From assembly GCA_947259215.1 (NCBI GenBank), contig CAMYLJ010000001.1:20505-84504 (forward strand): 64,000 bases of DNA, read 5' to 3'. The first letter of the stretch is position 1, and each line of letters opens with the position of its first letter. The notes beneath the pieces were generated by a model. That model was not told where the DNA came from, did no database searches, and saw only the letters and a list, made by a program, of their open reading frames with translations. Of the stretch, positions 7,655 through 16,744 are shown piece by piece. The stretch comes from an uncultured delta proteobacterium. GTDB taxonomy: Bacteria > Myxococcota_A > UBA9160 > JAFDET01. Made by a program: the position numbers and the translations under genes.

Positions 7655-9483
7655 CGCGCCTGCGCCTTGCCCTCGCCGGCCTCGCGGCCGCCTCGCTCGC
7701 CCTGGGCGGCGCCTCCACCTGCCAGACGGGAATCGTGGTGCTGCAGGAGGCCGAGCAGATCACCGGCTACCTCGAGGTGCACACACCGGGCTCCGGCGCG
7801 CCCGAGGAGTTCCCGATCCCGCCGGGCGGGAAGATCGAGCAGATCCTCGGCACCGGCGTCGATCTCAACCACGTGGACTACGTGCGCACGCGCGTGTCCG
7901 GCGCCGCGGGCAATCCGCGCGTCATCCTGGTGCTGGTCCCCGGCTTCCTCGGCGGCGCCGGCACCTTCGACCCGATCGCCCGCGACCTGGCGCGCGCCTT
8001 CGGCGGGAACCTCGAGGTATGGGCGATCAACCGCCGCTCGAACCAGCTCGAGGACCGCCGCGGCGGGCTCCACGCGCGCAGCATGGCCGAGGCGGCCGGG
8101 GGCGACGCGGCCGCGATCGACCAGGCGCTGGCGGAGGGCGTGCGCTTCTACTTCCCGACGTCGGACGTGGACGGCGACGGCATGCCGGACGGTCCCTTCA
8201 CGCTTCCGGATGCGTTCGGCAACGACTCCGACTTCATCAAGCTCGTCCAGGACGACGTCCGCTTCGGCGCCTACTGGGGCGCCGATACCTACGCCCGCGA
8301 CTGGCGCGCGCTGGTGCTGGCGGCACGCCAGGTGGTGGGGCCCGAGGGGCTCGTGATCTTCGGCGGCCACTCCCTCGGCACCACCTGGACCGGCATCTTC
8401 GCCGCCTACGACTTCGATCCCGGCCCTGGTGTGGAGGCAGGCTACCAGCTCGTGGACGGGCTGCTGCTCCTCGAGGGCGGCGGGACCCGCGGGCCGAGCG
8501 CCAGCGCCCCCGATGAGGCCACGTATCTGGCGGGCATCGACGACCTGGTGAACGGCACCACCAACGTGCTCTCGGACTCGGACATCTTCCTGGAGGATCT
8601 CTTCGGCTTCGTGAACGCCGTCGACATCGGCGCGGCGGGCGAGCTGAACGGCGTGGCCGGCACCTTCGCACCGACGGAGCCGTCGGTGGTGCAGACCACG
8701 CCGCTCTTCGGCAACGTCCCGGTGAGCATCCTGCTCCAGGCGCCCATGACGAACCGCTCCATCGTCGGCTTCTTTCTCGACGACGAGTTCAGCACCAACG
8801 CCGCCTTCAGCGCCTCGTTCGGCTTCAGCGCCAACGGCAGCAACGTCGTCAACCCGATCGACTTCCTCGTGCCGGGCGACTTCTACCTGGCGCTCGACGA
8901 GGGCATCCGGCGCACCTGGATCCCCTTCGACAGCCCCCGCTTCGACCCCGCCCACCCGAACCCGCTGACCTGTCCGCCGATCCCGCCCCCGCCCTTCCCG
9001 GTGGCCAACGTCGACGTGGGCGAGACCGGCTGCGCGATCATCGACAACGGGCCGAGGCCGGCCCCGACGGACCCGCCGGCCCGCTGGGGCGTCGAGCGCG
9101 AGGTCACGGACATCAACGACTTCACACGCGCGCTCTACGAGACCGGCAACCAGTCCGAGTGGTACTTCATCGACGGGCGCCCGGGGCTGGACTTCCAGTT
9201 CGGCCGCGACTCGAGCGCCCTCGGCCGGCCCGACCTGCTGAACGTGACCCAGAACGCCAACGTGGACGTCCCGGTGCTCGCCATCGGCGGCTCCAACGGC
9301 CTCACGCCCAGCGAGGCGTCGTTCGCGAACTACCTGGGCTCGATCGCCAGCACGGACACCACGGTGGTGATCCTCGAAGGCTACGCCCACGTGGACGTGG
9401 TCACGGCCAGCGACAACGAGGCGGTCCCGCCGGTGACGGACTTCATCAACCGGCTGCTCCAGCAGAAGCTCCTCGGCCCCTAG
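7651..9483 (+). CDS. Secreted alpha/beta-hydrolase fold protein
   Basis: 610 residues from ATG 7651, overlapping the PEP-CTERM stop by 4 nt. An N-terminal signal sequence (about 1-24) is followed by LVLVPGFLGGAGTF, an oxyanion-hole-like strand. The nucleophile elbow is GGHSLG with Ser241. A late histidine in EGYAHVDV (about residue 580) could complete a triad. A calcium-like DVDGDGMPDG stretch lies at about 173-182. It probably hydrolyses an ester or amide outside the cytoplasm; the substrate is unknown. The long insert between Ser and His is larger than in minimal lipases. It has no PEP-CTERM tail of its own. Confidence 0.7.
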   Translation: MTRLRLALAGLAAASLALGGASTCQTGIVVLQEAEQITGYLEVHTPGSGAPEEFPIPPGGKIEQILGTGVDLNHVDYVRTRVSGAAGNPRVILVLVPGFLGGAGTFDPIARDLARAFGGNLEVWAINRRSNQLEDRRGGLHARSMAEAAGGDAAAIDQALAEGVRFYFPTSDVDGDGMPDGPFTLPDAFGNDSDFIKLVQDDVRFGAYWGADTYARDWRALVLAARQVVGPEGLVIFGGHSLGTTWTGIFAAYDFDPGPGVEAGYQLVDGLLLLEGGGTRGPSASAPDEATYLAGIDDLVNGTTNVLSDSDIFLEDLFGFVNAVDIGAAGELNGVAGTFAPTEPSVVQTTPLFGNVPVSILLQAPMTNRSIVGFFLDDEFSTNAAFSASFGFSANGSNVVNPIDFLVPGDFYLALDEGIRRTWIPFDSPRFDPAHPNPLTCPPIPPPPFPVANVDVGETGCAIIDNGPRPAPTDPPARWGVEREVTDINDFTRALYETGNQSEWYFIDGRPGLDFQFGRDSSALGRPDLLNVTQNANVDVPVLAIGGSNGLTPSEASFANYLGSIASTDTTVVILEGYAHVDVVTASDNEAVPPVTDFINRLLQQKLLGP

Positions 9484-9544
9484 CCCCGGCCGCGTCGGCG
9501 CGGGCCCGGCCCGTCGGATACCGTCTGCCCGGGAGGACGGCGTT

Positions 9545-10414
9545 CTGCACGGACGCAGGAGAGAGACGGGTGCGAGCGCGGCCGCCGTCGCGGCGGCGCT
9601 GCTCGGGGTCGGGCTGGCCGTCCTGGTCGTGGTGGCGCGAACGGTCGGAAGCCCGTCGTCCGAGACGCCGCCCGAACCGGCGGTCCGCAGCGAGCTGGAG
9701 ACGCTCCGCGCGGAGCTCGAAGCGGAACGGCGCGCGCGCCGTGCGCTGGCCGAAGAGGTGGCTGCGCTGCGCGGCGATCTCCTGCGCGCCACGGCGCCCC
9801 CGGCGCGGGCGCCCGAACCGCCTCCCCCGGCTCGTCAGCCCGAGGCGGATCCGGAGCCGGCCCCTCCGGTGTCCGGGGCGGCCGGCGGCCCCGACGCTCC
9901 CGACGAGTCCAAGGCCCGCTTCGACCCCGACGCGCTGCGCGCCGCGGGGGTCGCCAACTTCGAGATCGAGGACCTGCGCGAGCGCTGGGAGCAGTACGAG
10001 CTGGCGAAGCTCGAGATCGACGACCGCGCCCTGCGGGGCGGCTGGTCCGGGCGCCCGCGCCATCGCAAGCAGCTGCGCGCGCTGGACTTCCGGCTGCGAT
10101 CCGAGCTGGGCGAAGACGGCTACGACGCCTTCCTCTTCGCCACCGGGCGCGAGAACCGCCTGGTGGTCGGGAAGCTGCTGCCCGCCTCGTCGGCGAGCGC
10201 CGGGGGGCTCCAGCCCGGAGACGTGGTCTGGAGCTACGACGGAGCCCGCATCTTCCACGCCCACGAGCTCGCCGGCATCGCGGCCGCGGGCCGGCCCGGT
10301 GAATACGTGCGCATGCAGGTGCTGCGCGACGGGCAGCGCATCAGCCTGGGCATGGAGCGGGGGCCCGTCGGAGCGCTCTTCGACCCGGCGAGCCGGCCTC
10401 CGGCTGGGCGCTGA
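9545..10414 (+). CDS. Membrane-anchored coiled-coil PDZ-domain protein (probable CTG start)
   Basis: 289 residues if started at CTG 9545. The frame upstream of GTG 9629 encodes a basic patch (HGRRRE) and then a ~22-residue hydrophobic helix, a textbook signal anchor that the GTG start would cut away. GGAGG at 9532-9536 lies 8 nt before the CTG, and there is no ATG, GTG or TTG in frame between 9484 and 9628. After the anchor come a coiled coil rich in E, R and A, a proline-rich linker, and a C-terminal PDZ-like module (LPASSASAGGLQPGDVVWSY). PDZ domains bind peptide tails; no protease domain is present, so a scaffold or adaptor is likely. Confidence 0.65.
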   Translation: MHGRRRETGASAAAVAAALLGVGLAVLVVVARTVGSPSSETPPEPAVRSELETLRAELEAERRARRALAEEVAALRGDLLRATAPPARAPEPPPPARQPEADPEPAPPVSGAAGGPDAPDESKARFDPDALRAAGVANFEIEDLRERWEQYELAKLEIDDRALRGGWSGRPRHRKQLRALDFRLRSELGEDGYDAFLFATGRENRLVVGKLLPASSASAGGLQPGDVVWSYDGARIFHAHELAGIAAAGRPGEYVRMQVLRDGQRISLGMERGPVGALFDPASRPPAGR

Positions 10415-10432
10415 CCGCGCGGCCGCCGGGCC

Positions 10433-11923
10433 TCACCCCATGCGCAGGAGCCTGCGAAGCCCGGCCCAGGCGACGACCGCCAGACACACGCAGAGGATCG
10501 GGAGCAGGGGAACGGCGAAGCGGACCCACATGTGGCTCACCATCACGTAGACCACGTAGCCGTAGAGGGCGGGAAGCAGGAAGACGAGGGCCTCCCAGCG
10601 CGCGCGCCGCAGCCAGTGCACGGCGCAGGCCGCGAAGGCGCCGAAGAGCAGAAGCGAGCTCGCGAGGCGGGAGTCACCGCCACCGGGGGGCAGGCGCAGC
10701 CCGGGCAGGCGCAGGCCGAAGGCGCGCTCGGCCAGGCCCTGGCCGGGCTCCGGCGCTTCGACGCCCCAGCCCGACTCGACGAAGAGTCCGCGCCAGGCCA
10801 GGGGCCCGCTCATGCCGAGGTAGCCCACGGGATCGGCGCGGATCGTGGCCAGCGCCTCGGCCCGGGCGCGCGCGTCCCAGTCGCCGCCGGGCTCGCGCTT
10901 GAGGGCACGCAGCCGGTCGTGCCCGCGCTGGTAGGCGCCCTCCGGGTCGTCGTCGTCGAGGAGCCGCACGCGGCCGCTCTCGCGCAACGCGCTGCGCGCG
11001 TCGCGCAGGAAGGAGGCGTTCGGCGCGAACCAGACCAGCGCGGCGGCGTAGTCGCGGAACGGCAGCGCGCCGAGATCCGCGCGGAAGAGCAGGTTGTGCT
11101 CCCGCGCCGAGATGGAGACGCTGCCGAAGCGCAGCTGGTTGCGCAGCATCCAGGGACCCGCCACCAGCAGCGCCCCGAGCAGCAGAGCCGCGCAGGCGGC
11201 GGCGGCGCCCGGCCGGGCGCCGCGCCGCCACCAGGTCCAGGCCAGCGCCGCCGCCAGCACGACCGGGAAGGGCTGGTAGATGGCCTTGGCGAGCATCGCC
11301 AGGCCCGCCAGCGCCCCGACGCCGAGGCCGCGCCCGAACGAGGGCCGCGCCTGCGCGGCGACCAGCGCGCCGAGCGCCAGCGCGCCGACGGCCGCCGCCC
11401 CAACCACCTCCGAGTAGAAGCGGTCCGCTTCGCGACCGAGCGTCACGCTGAAGGCCACGAGCGCGAAGGCCAGCAGGCCCGGCAGCACGCGCCGCGTGAG
11501 TCGGAAGGCCGCCGCCGCCGCCAGCCAGGCCGCGGCCAGCAGCGCGATCACGTTCAGCAGCTTCAGCTGCGCCACCCGCTCGACGCAGCGAGGCTCGCCG
11601 GCCCACAGACACGGACCCGTGTCGTCCCCCGCCTCGAGACCCGGGTGCACCGCGATCCCGAGGGCGAGCAGCGCCGGCCACAGGGGTTCGCGGTAGTTGG
11701 AGGGCTGCGGGTCGTCCGAACGACTGCGGCTGAAGCTGCCGTGGGCGGCCAGGTGATGGGCGAAGGTGATGTTGTGGAGGCCGTCCTTGGCGGGAGGTGC
11801 GGCGGAGAGGGTCAGGACCTGCCCCGCGAAGGCCAGCAGCGCCAGCGGCGCCAGCAGTGCGTGCAGCACCCGGCTCCGATCCTCCCGGAGGAGACTCGTG
11901 GCGATCGCGGCGCGGCCGGGCAC
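10433..11923 (-). CDS. Polytopic membrane protein, ArnT/PMT-like glycosyltransferase
   Basis: 496 residues with roughly ten hydrophobic helices. A first loop with KDGLHNITFAHHL and SNYREPLWPALL resembles dolichyl- or undecaprenyl-phosphate-sugar mannosyltransferases in layout. The canonical acidic pair of the first loop is less clear than in the 4361 gene. It probably modifies a surface lipid or protein with a sugar. It is convergent with the PDZ gene (18 nt between stops). Function is inferred from topology. Confidence 0.6.
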   Translation of the reverse strand: MPGRAAIATSLLREDRSRVLHALLAPLALLAFAGQVLTLSAAPPAKDGLHNITFAHHLAAHGSFSRSRSDDPQPSNYREPLWPALLALGIAVHPGLEAGDDTGPCLWAGEPRCVERVAQLKLLNVIALLAAAWLAAAAAFRLTRRVLPGLLAFALVAFSVTLGREADRFYSEVVGAAAVGALALGALVAAQARPSFGRGLGVGALAGLAMLAKAIYQPFPVVLAAALAWTWWRRGARPGAAAACAALLLGALLVAGPWMLRNQLRFGSVSISAREHNLLFRADLGALPFRDYAAALVWFAPNASFLRDARSALRESGRVRLLDDDDPEGAYQRGHDRLRALKREPGGDWDARARAEALATIRADPVGYLGMSGPLAWRGLFVESGWGVEAPEPGQGLAERAFGLRLPGLRLPPGGGDSRLASSLLLFGAFAACAVHWLRRARWEALVFLLPALYGYVVYVMVSHMWVRFAVPLLPILCVCLAVVAWAGLRRLLRMG

Positions 11924-11959
11924 CCCGCGAGGCTAGGACATCCGCCGGACTTCCAGCAG

Positions 11960-12358
11960 CTAGTCGAGCCGATTCAGACGGATCGCAACACTTCGGCTCT
12001 CGTCGCGCGCGATGCTGATCAGGCGGTCCGCGAAGCCGTAGTCCCGCGCCATCAAGGCGTTGATGCGCGCCGTCTGGTCGGGGTGCGGCTGCGCCAGGTA
12101 GCGACGAAGCTCACCGTTGCGCTCCAGCTTGATCTCCGGGCGTGCCCTCAGCCGCTGGTACCAGCCGCTGTCGATGCTGCCGGCCCGCAGCCACTGGCTG
12201 CCCGCGTCCTCCACCACCCAGAGCGACGTGCTGTACTCGATGCCGCGCTCGTCGGTGGTCCAGAGCGTCACGACCTCGCCCCCGTACTCGCTGGCGAGCA
12301 TGAAGGCACCCCCCACCACCGCGACCAGGAACGCCACCAACAGGATGAATCCGCGCAC
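11960..12358 (-). CDS. Small membrane-anchored protein resembling the F420/FMN split-barrel (DUF385) family
   Basis: 132 residues with one N-terminal helix (about 3-22). The body VVTLWTTDERG...LWVVEDAG...GWYQRLRARPEIKLE follows the pattern of deazaflavin-dependent nitroreductase-like split barrels (GR-type loop, WYxNLxAxPxVxV). The tail is charged. Key cofactor residues cannot be checked by eye. It sits 37 nt after the glycosyltransferase start on the same strand. Confidence 0.5.
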   Translation of the reverse strand: MRGFILLVAFLVAVVGGAFMLASEYGGEVVTLWTTDERGIEYSTSLWVVEDAGSQWLRAGSIDSGWYQRLRARPEIKLERNGELRRYLAQPHPDQTARINALMARDYGFADRLISIARDESRSVAIRLNRLD

Positions 12359-12404
12359 GCAGAACCCCCTCTTCCCGCTATGTGCCCGAACCCGGGCTCG
12401 CCCG

Positions 12405-13709
12405 TCAAGGGGTTCCGGAAGACCCCCGCGGCGCCAGGCTGCGCACCTCCAGGGTGGCCAGGACCGCCCGGAACCAGGGCTGGTAGCCCGCGTAGACCTC
12501 TTCCGGGCAGTCGGCCACGATGGCCAGGATCCGGCCGTCGCCCACCTCCACGAAGGTGAGCTCCTCCACGACCGGCCCCTCCCGGCCCGACACCACCATC
12601 CGCAGGGCGGGCCGGCCCGCGACGTCCACCCGGCGCTGCTCCCGGACCCGCCCGCTGCCCACGTAGTGGGAAGCGTAGCGGTCGAGGTATTCGGCGACGG
12701 TCGGGTAGCCCCGGACGATCACCTGGAAGGTGGCGTCGTAGTCCCAGGTGGGTCCGTCCGTTGCGATGACCCCCGCCGCCGTCTCCACCCGCTGCCAGCC
12801 GGCCGGCAGGCGGAGCTCGTAGCCGAAACGCGCGTCCACGTGGGGCGCCGGCGCCAGCCGCGGCGGGCCCGGAGGCGGACCCGGAGCCGGCGGCGGAGCC
12901 GCGTCCCCCTCCGCGTCGAGGAGCCGGAAGACGCTGCCGTTGGGCAGGCGGTAGAGGCTCAGGAACGAGTTCACGTCCTGCTCCGACGGCCCGCGCACGA
13001 GCGGGCTGTCCCGCGCCACCGGAAACATCAGGTCGGCTGGCACCGGACTGTGTCGGCGCATGCCGAGGGCGTGGCCTAGCTCGTGGACCGCCACGCGTTC
13101 CACCTGGTCGGGGTTCAGGAGGCCGTAGTCGTCCGCCAGATAGAGCCGCAGCTCCGGCACATCGAAGGACACGGGCACGCGGTCGCCGACCCGCGGGCCC
13201 GTGACGGTACAGGCCGCGCCGAGCTGGATGCGGCCCAGCACCGAGATCGTGGACTCGGGCGCCGGCGCCACCTGCGCGACCAGCTCGACCCGCAAGGCGG
13301 CGTCCCGGGCGTCGCTCACCCGGCGGAAGCGGACCAGCCCCTCGAGATCCCGTTCCCAGGCCACCAGCGCCGCCTCCACCGCGGCCACGAAGGCCTCGGC
13401 GGGAATCGGCGCGAACTCGTCCTGGAGCGCCTCCGGAATCTCCGCGGGCGCCACGTACACGGGCAGCGGGAAACGGTCGGCCTCCCAGCGACAGAAGACG
13501 AGTGCGTCGCCGCCATCGGGGAGGGAGACCGCGTGCGCCAGAAACGGCAGGTAGTTGGGATCCAGCACCTCGGGGTGACGCTCGCGGAAGGCGCGGTAGT
13601 CGTGGCGGTCCGGCCGATAGGCGACGGCGACGGGAGGTGCCGGCGAGGCGGCGAGGCCGCAGCCCCAGGCGGCGGCCGCCGCGGCCGCGACTGCGCGCCG
13701 GCCCCTCAC
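12405..13709 (-). CDS. Secreted matrixin-like zinc metalloprotease
   Basis: 434 residues from GTG 13709, which overlaps the smpB stop as GTGA. A signal peptide covers about 1-28. The zinc motif is HELGHALG (209-216) followed by MRRH, so the third histidine is at +11 rather than the matrixin +10. DLMFPV just after fits a Met-turn. After a proline-rich linker the last ~150 residues form a separate domain (GWQRVET...TLEV) like the DUF1795/PsbP-type beta domain. The enzyme likely degrades or processes extracytoplasmic proteins. Coupling to smpB is probably positional only. Confidence 0.75.
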   Translation of the reverse strand: MRGRRAVAAAAAAAWGCGLAASPAPPVAVAYRPDRHDYRAFRERHPEVLDPNYLPFLAHAVSLPDGGDALVFCRWEADRFPLPVYVAPAEIPEALQDEFAPIPAEAFVAAVEAALVAWERDLEGLVRFRRVSDARDAALRVELVAQVAPAPESTISVLGRIQLGAACTVTGPRVGDRVPVSFDVPELRLYLADDYGLLNPDQVERVAVHELGHALGMRRHSPVPADLMFPVARDSPLVRGPSEQDVNSFLSLYRLPNGSVFRLLDAEGDAAPPPAPGPPPGPPRLAPAPHVDARFGYELRLPAGWQRVETAAGVIATDGPTWDYDATFQVIVRGYPTVAEYLDRYASHYVGSGRVREQRRVDVAGRPALRMVVSGREGPVVEELTFVEVGDGRILAIVADCPEEVYAGYQPWFRAVLATLEVRSLAPRGSSGTP

Positions 13710-14179
13710 CCGCGCCCGCTCCGCCGCACGGCGCGCCGCAGGCTGCGCTCCTCCTCCCGGCGGCGGATCGTCTCGCGCTTGTCCACCTGACGCTTGCCCT
13801 TCACCAGCGCCAGCTCGACCTTGGCGCGCCCCTGCTTGAAGTACAGGCGCAGCGGCACGAGCGTAAAGCCGCGCTCGTTGAGCTTGCCCTGGAGGCGCCG
13901 GATCTCCGGCTTGTGGAGCAGGAGCTTGCGCTCGCGGCGCGGGTCGGGATTCTCGCGGCCCGCCTGGTCGTAGGGGCTGATGTGCGCGTTCACCAGGATG
14001 CACTCGCCCCGCCGGATGCGGGCGTAGGCGTCCACCAGGTTGGCCCGGCCGGCGCGCAGGGACTTCACCTCCGGCCCCAGGAGCACCAGGCCCGCCTCGT
14101 GCGTCTCCAGCACGTGATAGAGGTGGCGGGCCTTCCGGTTGGTGGCCACCACCTTGTCCTCACCCCGCTCGTCAGCCAT
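13706..14179 (-). CDS. smpB: SsrA-binding protein SmpB
   Basis: 157 residues. SmpB binds the tRNA-like end of tmRNA and delivers it to stalled ribosomes. Family motifs: ATNRKARHLYHVLETHEAG near the N-terminus, GPEVKSLRAG and NLVDAYARI, then the basic C-terminal tail that folds into the decoding site. Length matches the family (150-160). The start is ATG 14179. The partner RNA ssrA is at 2625-2992. Confidence 0.98.
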   Translation of the reverse strand: MADERGEDKVVATNRKARHLYHVLETHEAGLVLLGPEVKSLRAGRANLVDAYARIRRGECILVNAHISPYDQAGRENPDPRRERKLLLHKPEIRRLQGKLNERGFTLVPLRLYFKQGRAKVELALVKGKRQVDKRETIRRREEERSLRRAVRRSGRG

Positions 14180-14378
14180 GGCCGCGCAATCCTAATGCAC
14201 CTGTCGCGCGCGGGGCAGGCAGGGCCCGGAGGCGGGCGTCACCTCCGCGTGTGCGGCGCCCATCCTCGGACGGGCCTCGACCGACCCGCCGCCGAACGCC
14301 GTGGATGCCCGGAAGCGATGGATGCGGCCGCCGCGCGGATGCCGCGATTCGGACGGGCGGTCGAGGGTTCTGCCCTTC

Positions 14379-14729
14379 TCAGTCGCGGATCCGGTTCCGG
14401 GAGTCCACGAAGACCCGGGCGGCCTCCCAGGACCGCGCCTCCGCCTCGTCCAGCTGCACCCAGCTCGCGATGATGACCGTGTCACCCGGCTTCACCAGGT
14501 GCGCCGCGGCCCCGTTCACGCAGATCTCGCGCGAGCCCGGCTCGCCCTCGATCGCGTAGGTGCTCAACCGCGAGCCGTTGCTGCAGTTCCAGATGTCGAC
14601 CTCCTCGTACGGGAGGATGTCGGCGGCACGCAGCAGCTCCGAGTCGATGCTGACCGAGCCTTCGTACTCGACGTTCGCCTCGGTCACGGTGGCACGGTGG
14701 ATCTTGGACTTCAGCATCTTGCGCGTCAC
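14379..14729 (-). CDS. panD: Aspartate 1-decarboxylase
   Basis: 116 residues. PanD makes beta-alanine for pantothenate and coenzyme A. It is made as a proenzyme that self-cleaves; the cleavage site YEGSVSID (Gly-Ser at about 24-25) is present, so a pyruvoyl group can form on the Ser. [12 protein letters not shown] is also conserved. The start is GTG 14729 overlapping the panC stop (GTGA); Met5 is an alternative. Last gene of panB-panC-panD. Confidence 0.98.
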   Translation of the reverse strand: MTRKMLKSKIHRATVTEANVEYEGSVSIDSELLRAADILPYEEVDIWNCSNGSRLSTYAIEGEPGSREICVNGAAAHLVKPGDTVIIASWVQLDEAEARSWEAARVFVDSRNRIRD

Positions 14730-15622
14730 GAGGGGTCCTCCGGGTGGAGATGGGGGTGCAGCACGCGGTTGTCGATCAGGCGCACGCGGGCTCCCGGGTC
14801 GCCTGAGGCAGCGGGGAAGTGCACGGCCAGCGCCAGCAGGGTCGGCCCCTGCAGGCGTGTCGGGGCGGGCTCGAGGCGTTGCGGGTCACGAAGCTCCGCG
14901 TACTCGACGAAGGCCAGGGGAGCGCGCGCCAGCTCGGCCCGCACCCGGGCCAGGATCTCGTCGGCGCGAGCCTCGCCGTCCGCGACGGCGCGCTCGGCCA
15001 CGTCGAGGGCGCGCGCCAAAGCGCGCGCCTCGCGCCGGGCCGCGGGCGCCAGCAGCCGGTTGCGGCTCGAACGGGCGACGCCGTCCGGCTCCCGCGCGAT
15101 GGGCGCGCCCAGCACCTCGACGTCGAATCCGAGGTCGCGCACGAGCCGCCGGATCACCGCAAGCTGCTGGAAGTCCTTCTCGCCGAAGACGGCGACATGG
15201 GGCTTGGCGGCCAGCAGAAGCCGCGTCACCACGGTGGTGACGCCGCGGAAGTGGCCCGGGCGGCCGGCGCCGCAGAGCGGTCGCGTGAGCGCGTCCACCT
15301 CGACCCAGGTCTGGTGCCCGTCGGGGTAGAGCTCCCCGGCCTCGGGCGCGAAGACCACGTCCACGCCCCGCGCGCGGCAGGCGGCCGCGTCGGCCTCGAA
15401 GGGCCGCGGGTAGCGTTCGAAGTCCTCCTCGGGCCCAAACTGGCTCGGGTTCACGAAGATCGAGACCCACACCTCGTCGGCCTTGGCCCGGGCGGCGTCC
15501 ACCAGCGTGAGGTGCCCTTCGTGCAGCGCCCCCATGGTGGGCACCAGGGCGATGCGGCCACCCTCCGCACGCACGGCGTCGGCACGGGCCTGGAGCTCGG
15601 CGGTCGATTCCATGATGCGCAT
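14726..15622 (-). CDS. panC: Pantoate-beta-alanine ligase
   Basis: 298 residues from ATG 15622; Met4 is also possible. It condenses pantoate and beta-alanine using ATP. HIGH-like [11 protein letters not shown], the FGEKDFQQ motif and SSRNRLL (nucleotide loop) are all present. It lies 2 nt after the panB stop and overlaps panD by 4 nt, so the three pantothenate enzymes are made from one message. Confidence 0.98.
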   Translation of the reverse strand: MRIMESTAELQARADAVRAEGGRIALVPTMGALHEGHLTLVDAARAKADEVWVSIFVNPSQFGPEEDFERYPRPFEADAAACRARGVDVVFAPEAGELYPDGHQTWVEVDALTRPLCGAGRPGHFRGVTTVVTRLLLAAKPHVAVFGEKDFQQLAVIRRLVRDLGFDVEVLGAPIAREPDGVARSSRNRLLAPAARREARALARALDVAERAVADGEARADEILARVRAELARAPLAFVEYAELRDPQRLEPAPTRLQGPTLLALAVHFPAASGDPGARVRLIDNRVLHPHLHPEDPS

Positions 15623-15624
15623 GG

Positions 15625-16452
15625 CTAGCGGTAGCTGTGCTCGGTGTCGGGGAACTTGGCGTCCGCCACCTCTTCCGCGAAGGCGCGGGCGGCCCGGTGC
15701 GCCGCCGCGCCGAGATCCGCGTACTGCTTCACGAAGCTCGGCGTCCAGTCGTTCAGGCCGAGCATGTCGTGCATCACCAGCACCTGGCCGTCGCACTCGA
15801 CGCCGGCGCCGATGCCGATCGTCGGGATCGTGAGCGTGGCCGTGATCTCCGCGGCCAGCGCCGCCGGCATGCCCTCGAGCACCACGGAGAAGGCGCCCGC
15901 CTCCTGCACGGCGCGCGCGTCGGCGATCACCCGCCGCCGGTCGGCGTCTCCACGCCCCTGCACGCGGAAGCCGCCCATGGCGTGCACCGACTGGGGCGTG
16001 AGACCGACGTGCCCCATCACGGGGATCCCGGCGGCGACGATCCGCCGGATGGTCTCGCGCACCGCGGTCCCGCCCTCGAGCTTCACGGCGTGGGCGTCGC
16101 CCTCCTTCATCAGCCGGATCGCGGCGCGCACGGCGTCGTCGGCGCAGACCTGGTAGGAGCCGAAGGGCATGTCGGCCACCACCAGAGCGCGGGCCGCGCC
16201 GCGCGCCACCATGCGCGTGTGGTAGAGGGTCTCGTCGAGGGTGACCGGCAGGGTCGTGTCACGGCCCTGCACCACGTTGCCGAGCGAGTCCCCCACCAGC
16301 AGCACGTCGATCCCCGCCGCGTCGAAGATGCGGGCGAAGGCGAAGTCGTAGGCGGTGAGCATCGCGAAGCGCTCTCCCCGGCGCTTGCGGGCGGCCAGGG
16401 AGCGGACGGTGGTGCGGTGTTCGGTGGTCGCGGCGGCGCGGACGGTGGACAT
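15625..16452 (-). CDS. panB: 3-methyl-2-oxobutanoate hydroxymethyltransferase
   Basis: 275 residues. It makes ketopantoate from alpha-ketoisovalerate and methylene-tetrahydrofolate, the first step of pantothenate synthesis. Motifs MLTAYD, LLVGDSLGNVVQG, GHVGLTPQ and IGIGAG are present. The start is ATG 16452 with GGAGGA 6 nt upstream. It is preceded by a ~286-nt leader with its own promoter, hairpins and terminator (separate entries), so the operon is probably regulated by transcription attenuation. No ketopantoate reductase (panE) lies nearby. Confidence 0.98.
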   Translation of the reverse strand: MSTVRAAATTEHRTTVRSLAARKRRGERFAMLTAYDFAFARIFDAAGIDVLLVGDSLGNVVQGRDTTLPVTLDETLYHTRMVARGAARALVVADMPFGSYQVCADDAVRAAIRLMKEGDAHAVKLEGGTAVRETIRRIVAAGIPVMGHVGLTPQSVHAMGGFRVQGRGDADRRRVIADARAVQEAGAFSVVLEGMPAALAAEITATLTIPTIGIGAGVECDGQVLVMHDMLGLNDWTPSFVKQYADLGAAAHRAARAFAEEVADAKFPDTEHSYR

Positions 16453-16489
16453 GACCGATCCTCCGGGCCCGGGCGGGCTCGGGTCGGTC

Positions 16490-16535
16490 TCCTGAAACGA
16501 AAACGCGCCTCACGGGCTCTGTGGCCGGAGGCGCG
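16490..16535 (-). terminator. Intrinsic terminator-like hairpin in the panB leader
   Basis: On the minus strand CGCGCCTC (16535-16528) pairs perfectly with GAGGCGCG (16511-16504) around a 16-nt loop. It is followed immediately by TTTTCGTTT. It lies 38 nt before the panB start, inside the leader, where premature termination would control panBCD. Confidence 0.65.
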
Positions 16536-16610
16536 GTGCATCGACGTTCGAAGCCGGATCCCCGTGGACCGCGCTTCGTGACTGGTCGACTTCCCGGTGC
16601 CCGCCCCCGT

Positions 16611-16734
16611 CTCGGTCCGCAGCGCGGATCCGAGCGTGCTCTGGGCGATCGGTGAGGCGACATCCTCGTCATCGGACCGACCTGGCGTCGGCCGGGCGTT
16701 TGCTGCGTAGGGGATCGCCCTGTGCGATTCCCCT
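16611..16734 (-). promoter_or_regulatory. Structured panB leader: two matching hairpins with a bulged A (pan-motif-like)
   Basis: Hairpin 1 (16734-16709) is AGGGG, bulged A, AUCGC, loop ACAGG, GCGAU, CCCCU. Hairpin 2 (16634-16611) is CUCGG, bulged A, UCCGC, loop GCU, GCGGA, CCGAG. Both are 5 bp, one bulged A on the 5' side, then 5 bp. A further weaker hairpin lies between them. The known pan RNA motif, as I recall it, sits before pantothenate genes (including in deltaproteobacteria) and often has paired hairpins with bulged adenines. The match is by eye, so the family assignment is tentative. Confidence 0.5.
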
Positions 16735-16744
16735 CGACCCCCGG

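Noticed and set aside
7036..9792. 918-codon antisense frame over the PEP-CTERM and hydrolase genes
   Set aside because: No domains, biased composition; GC-shadow of real genes.
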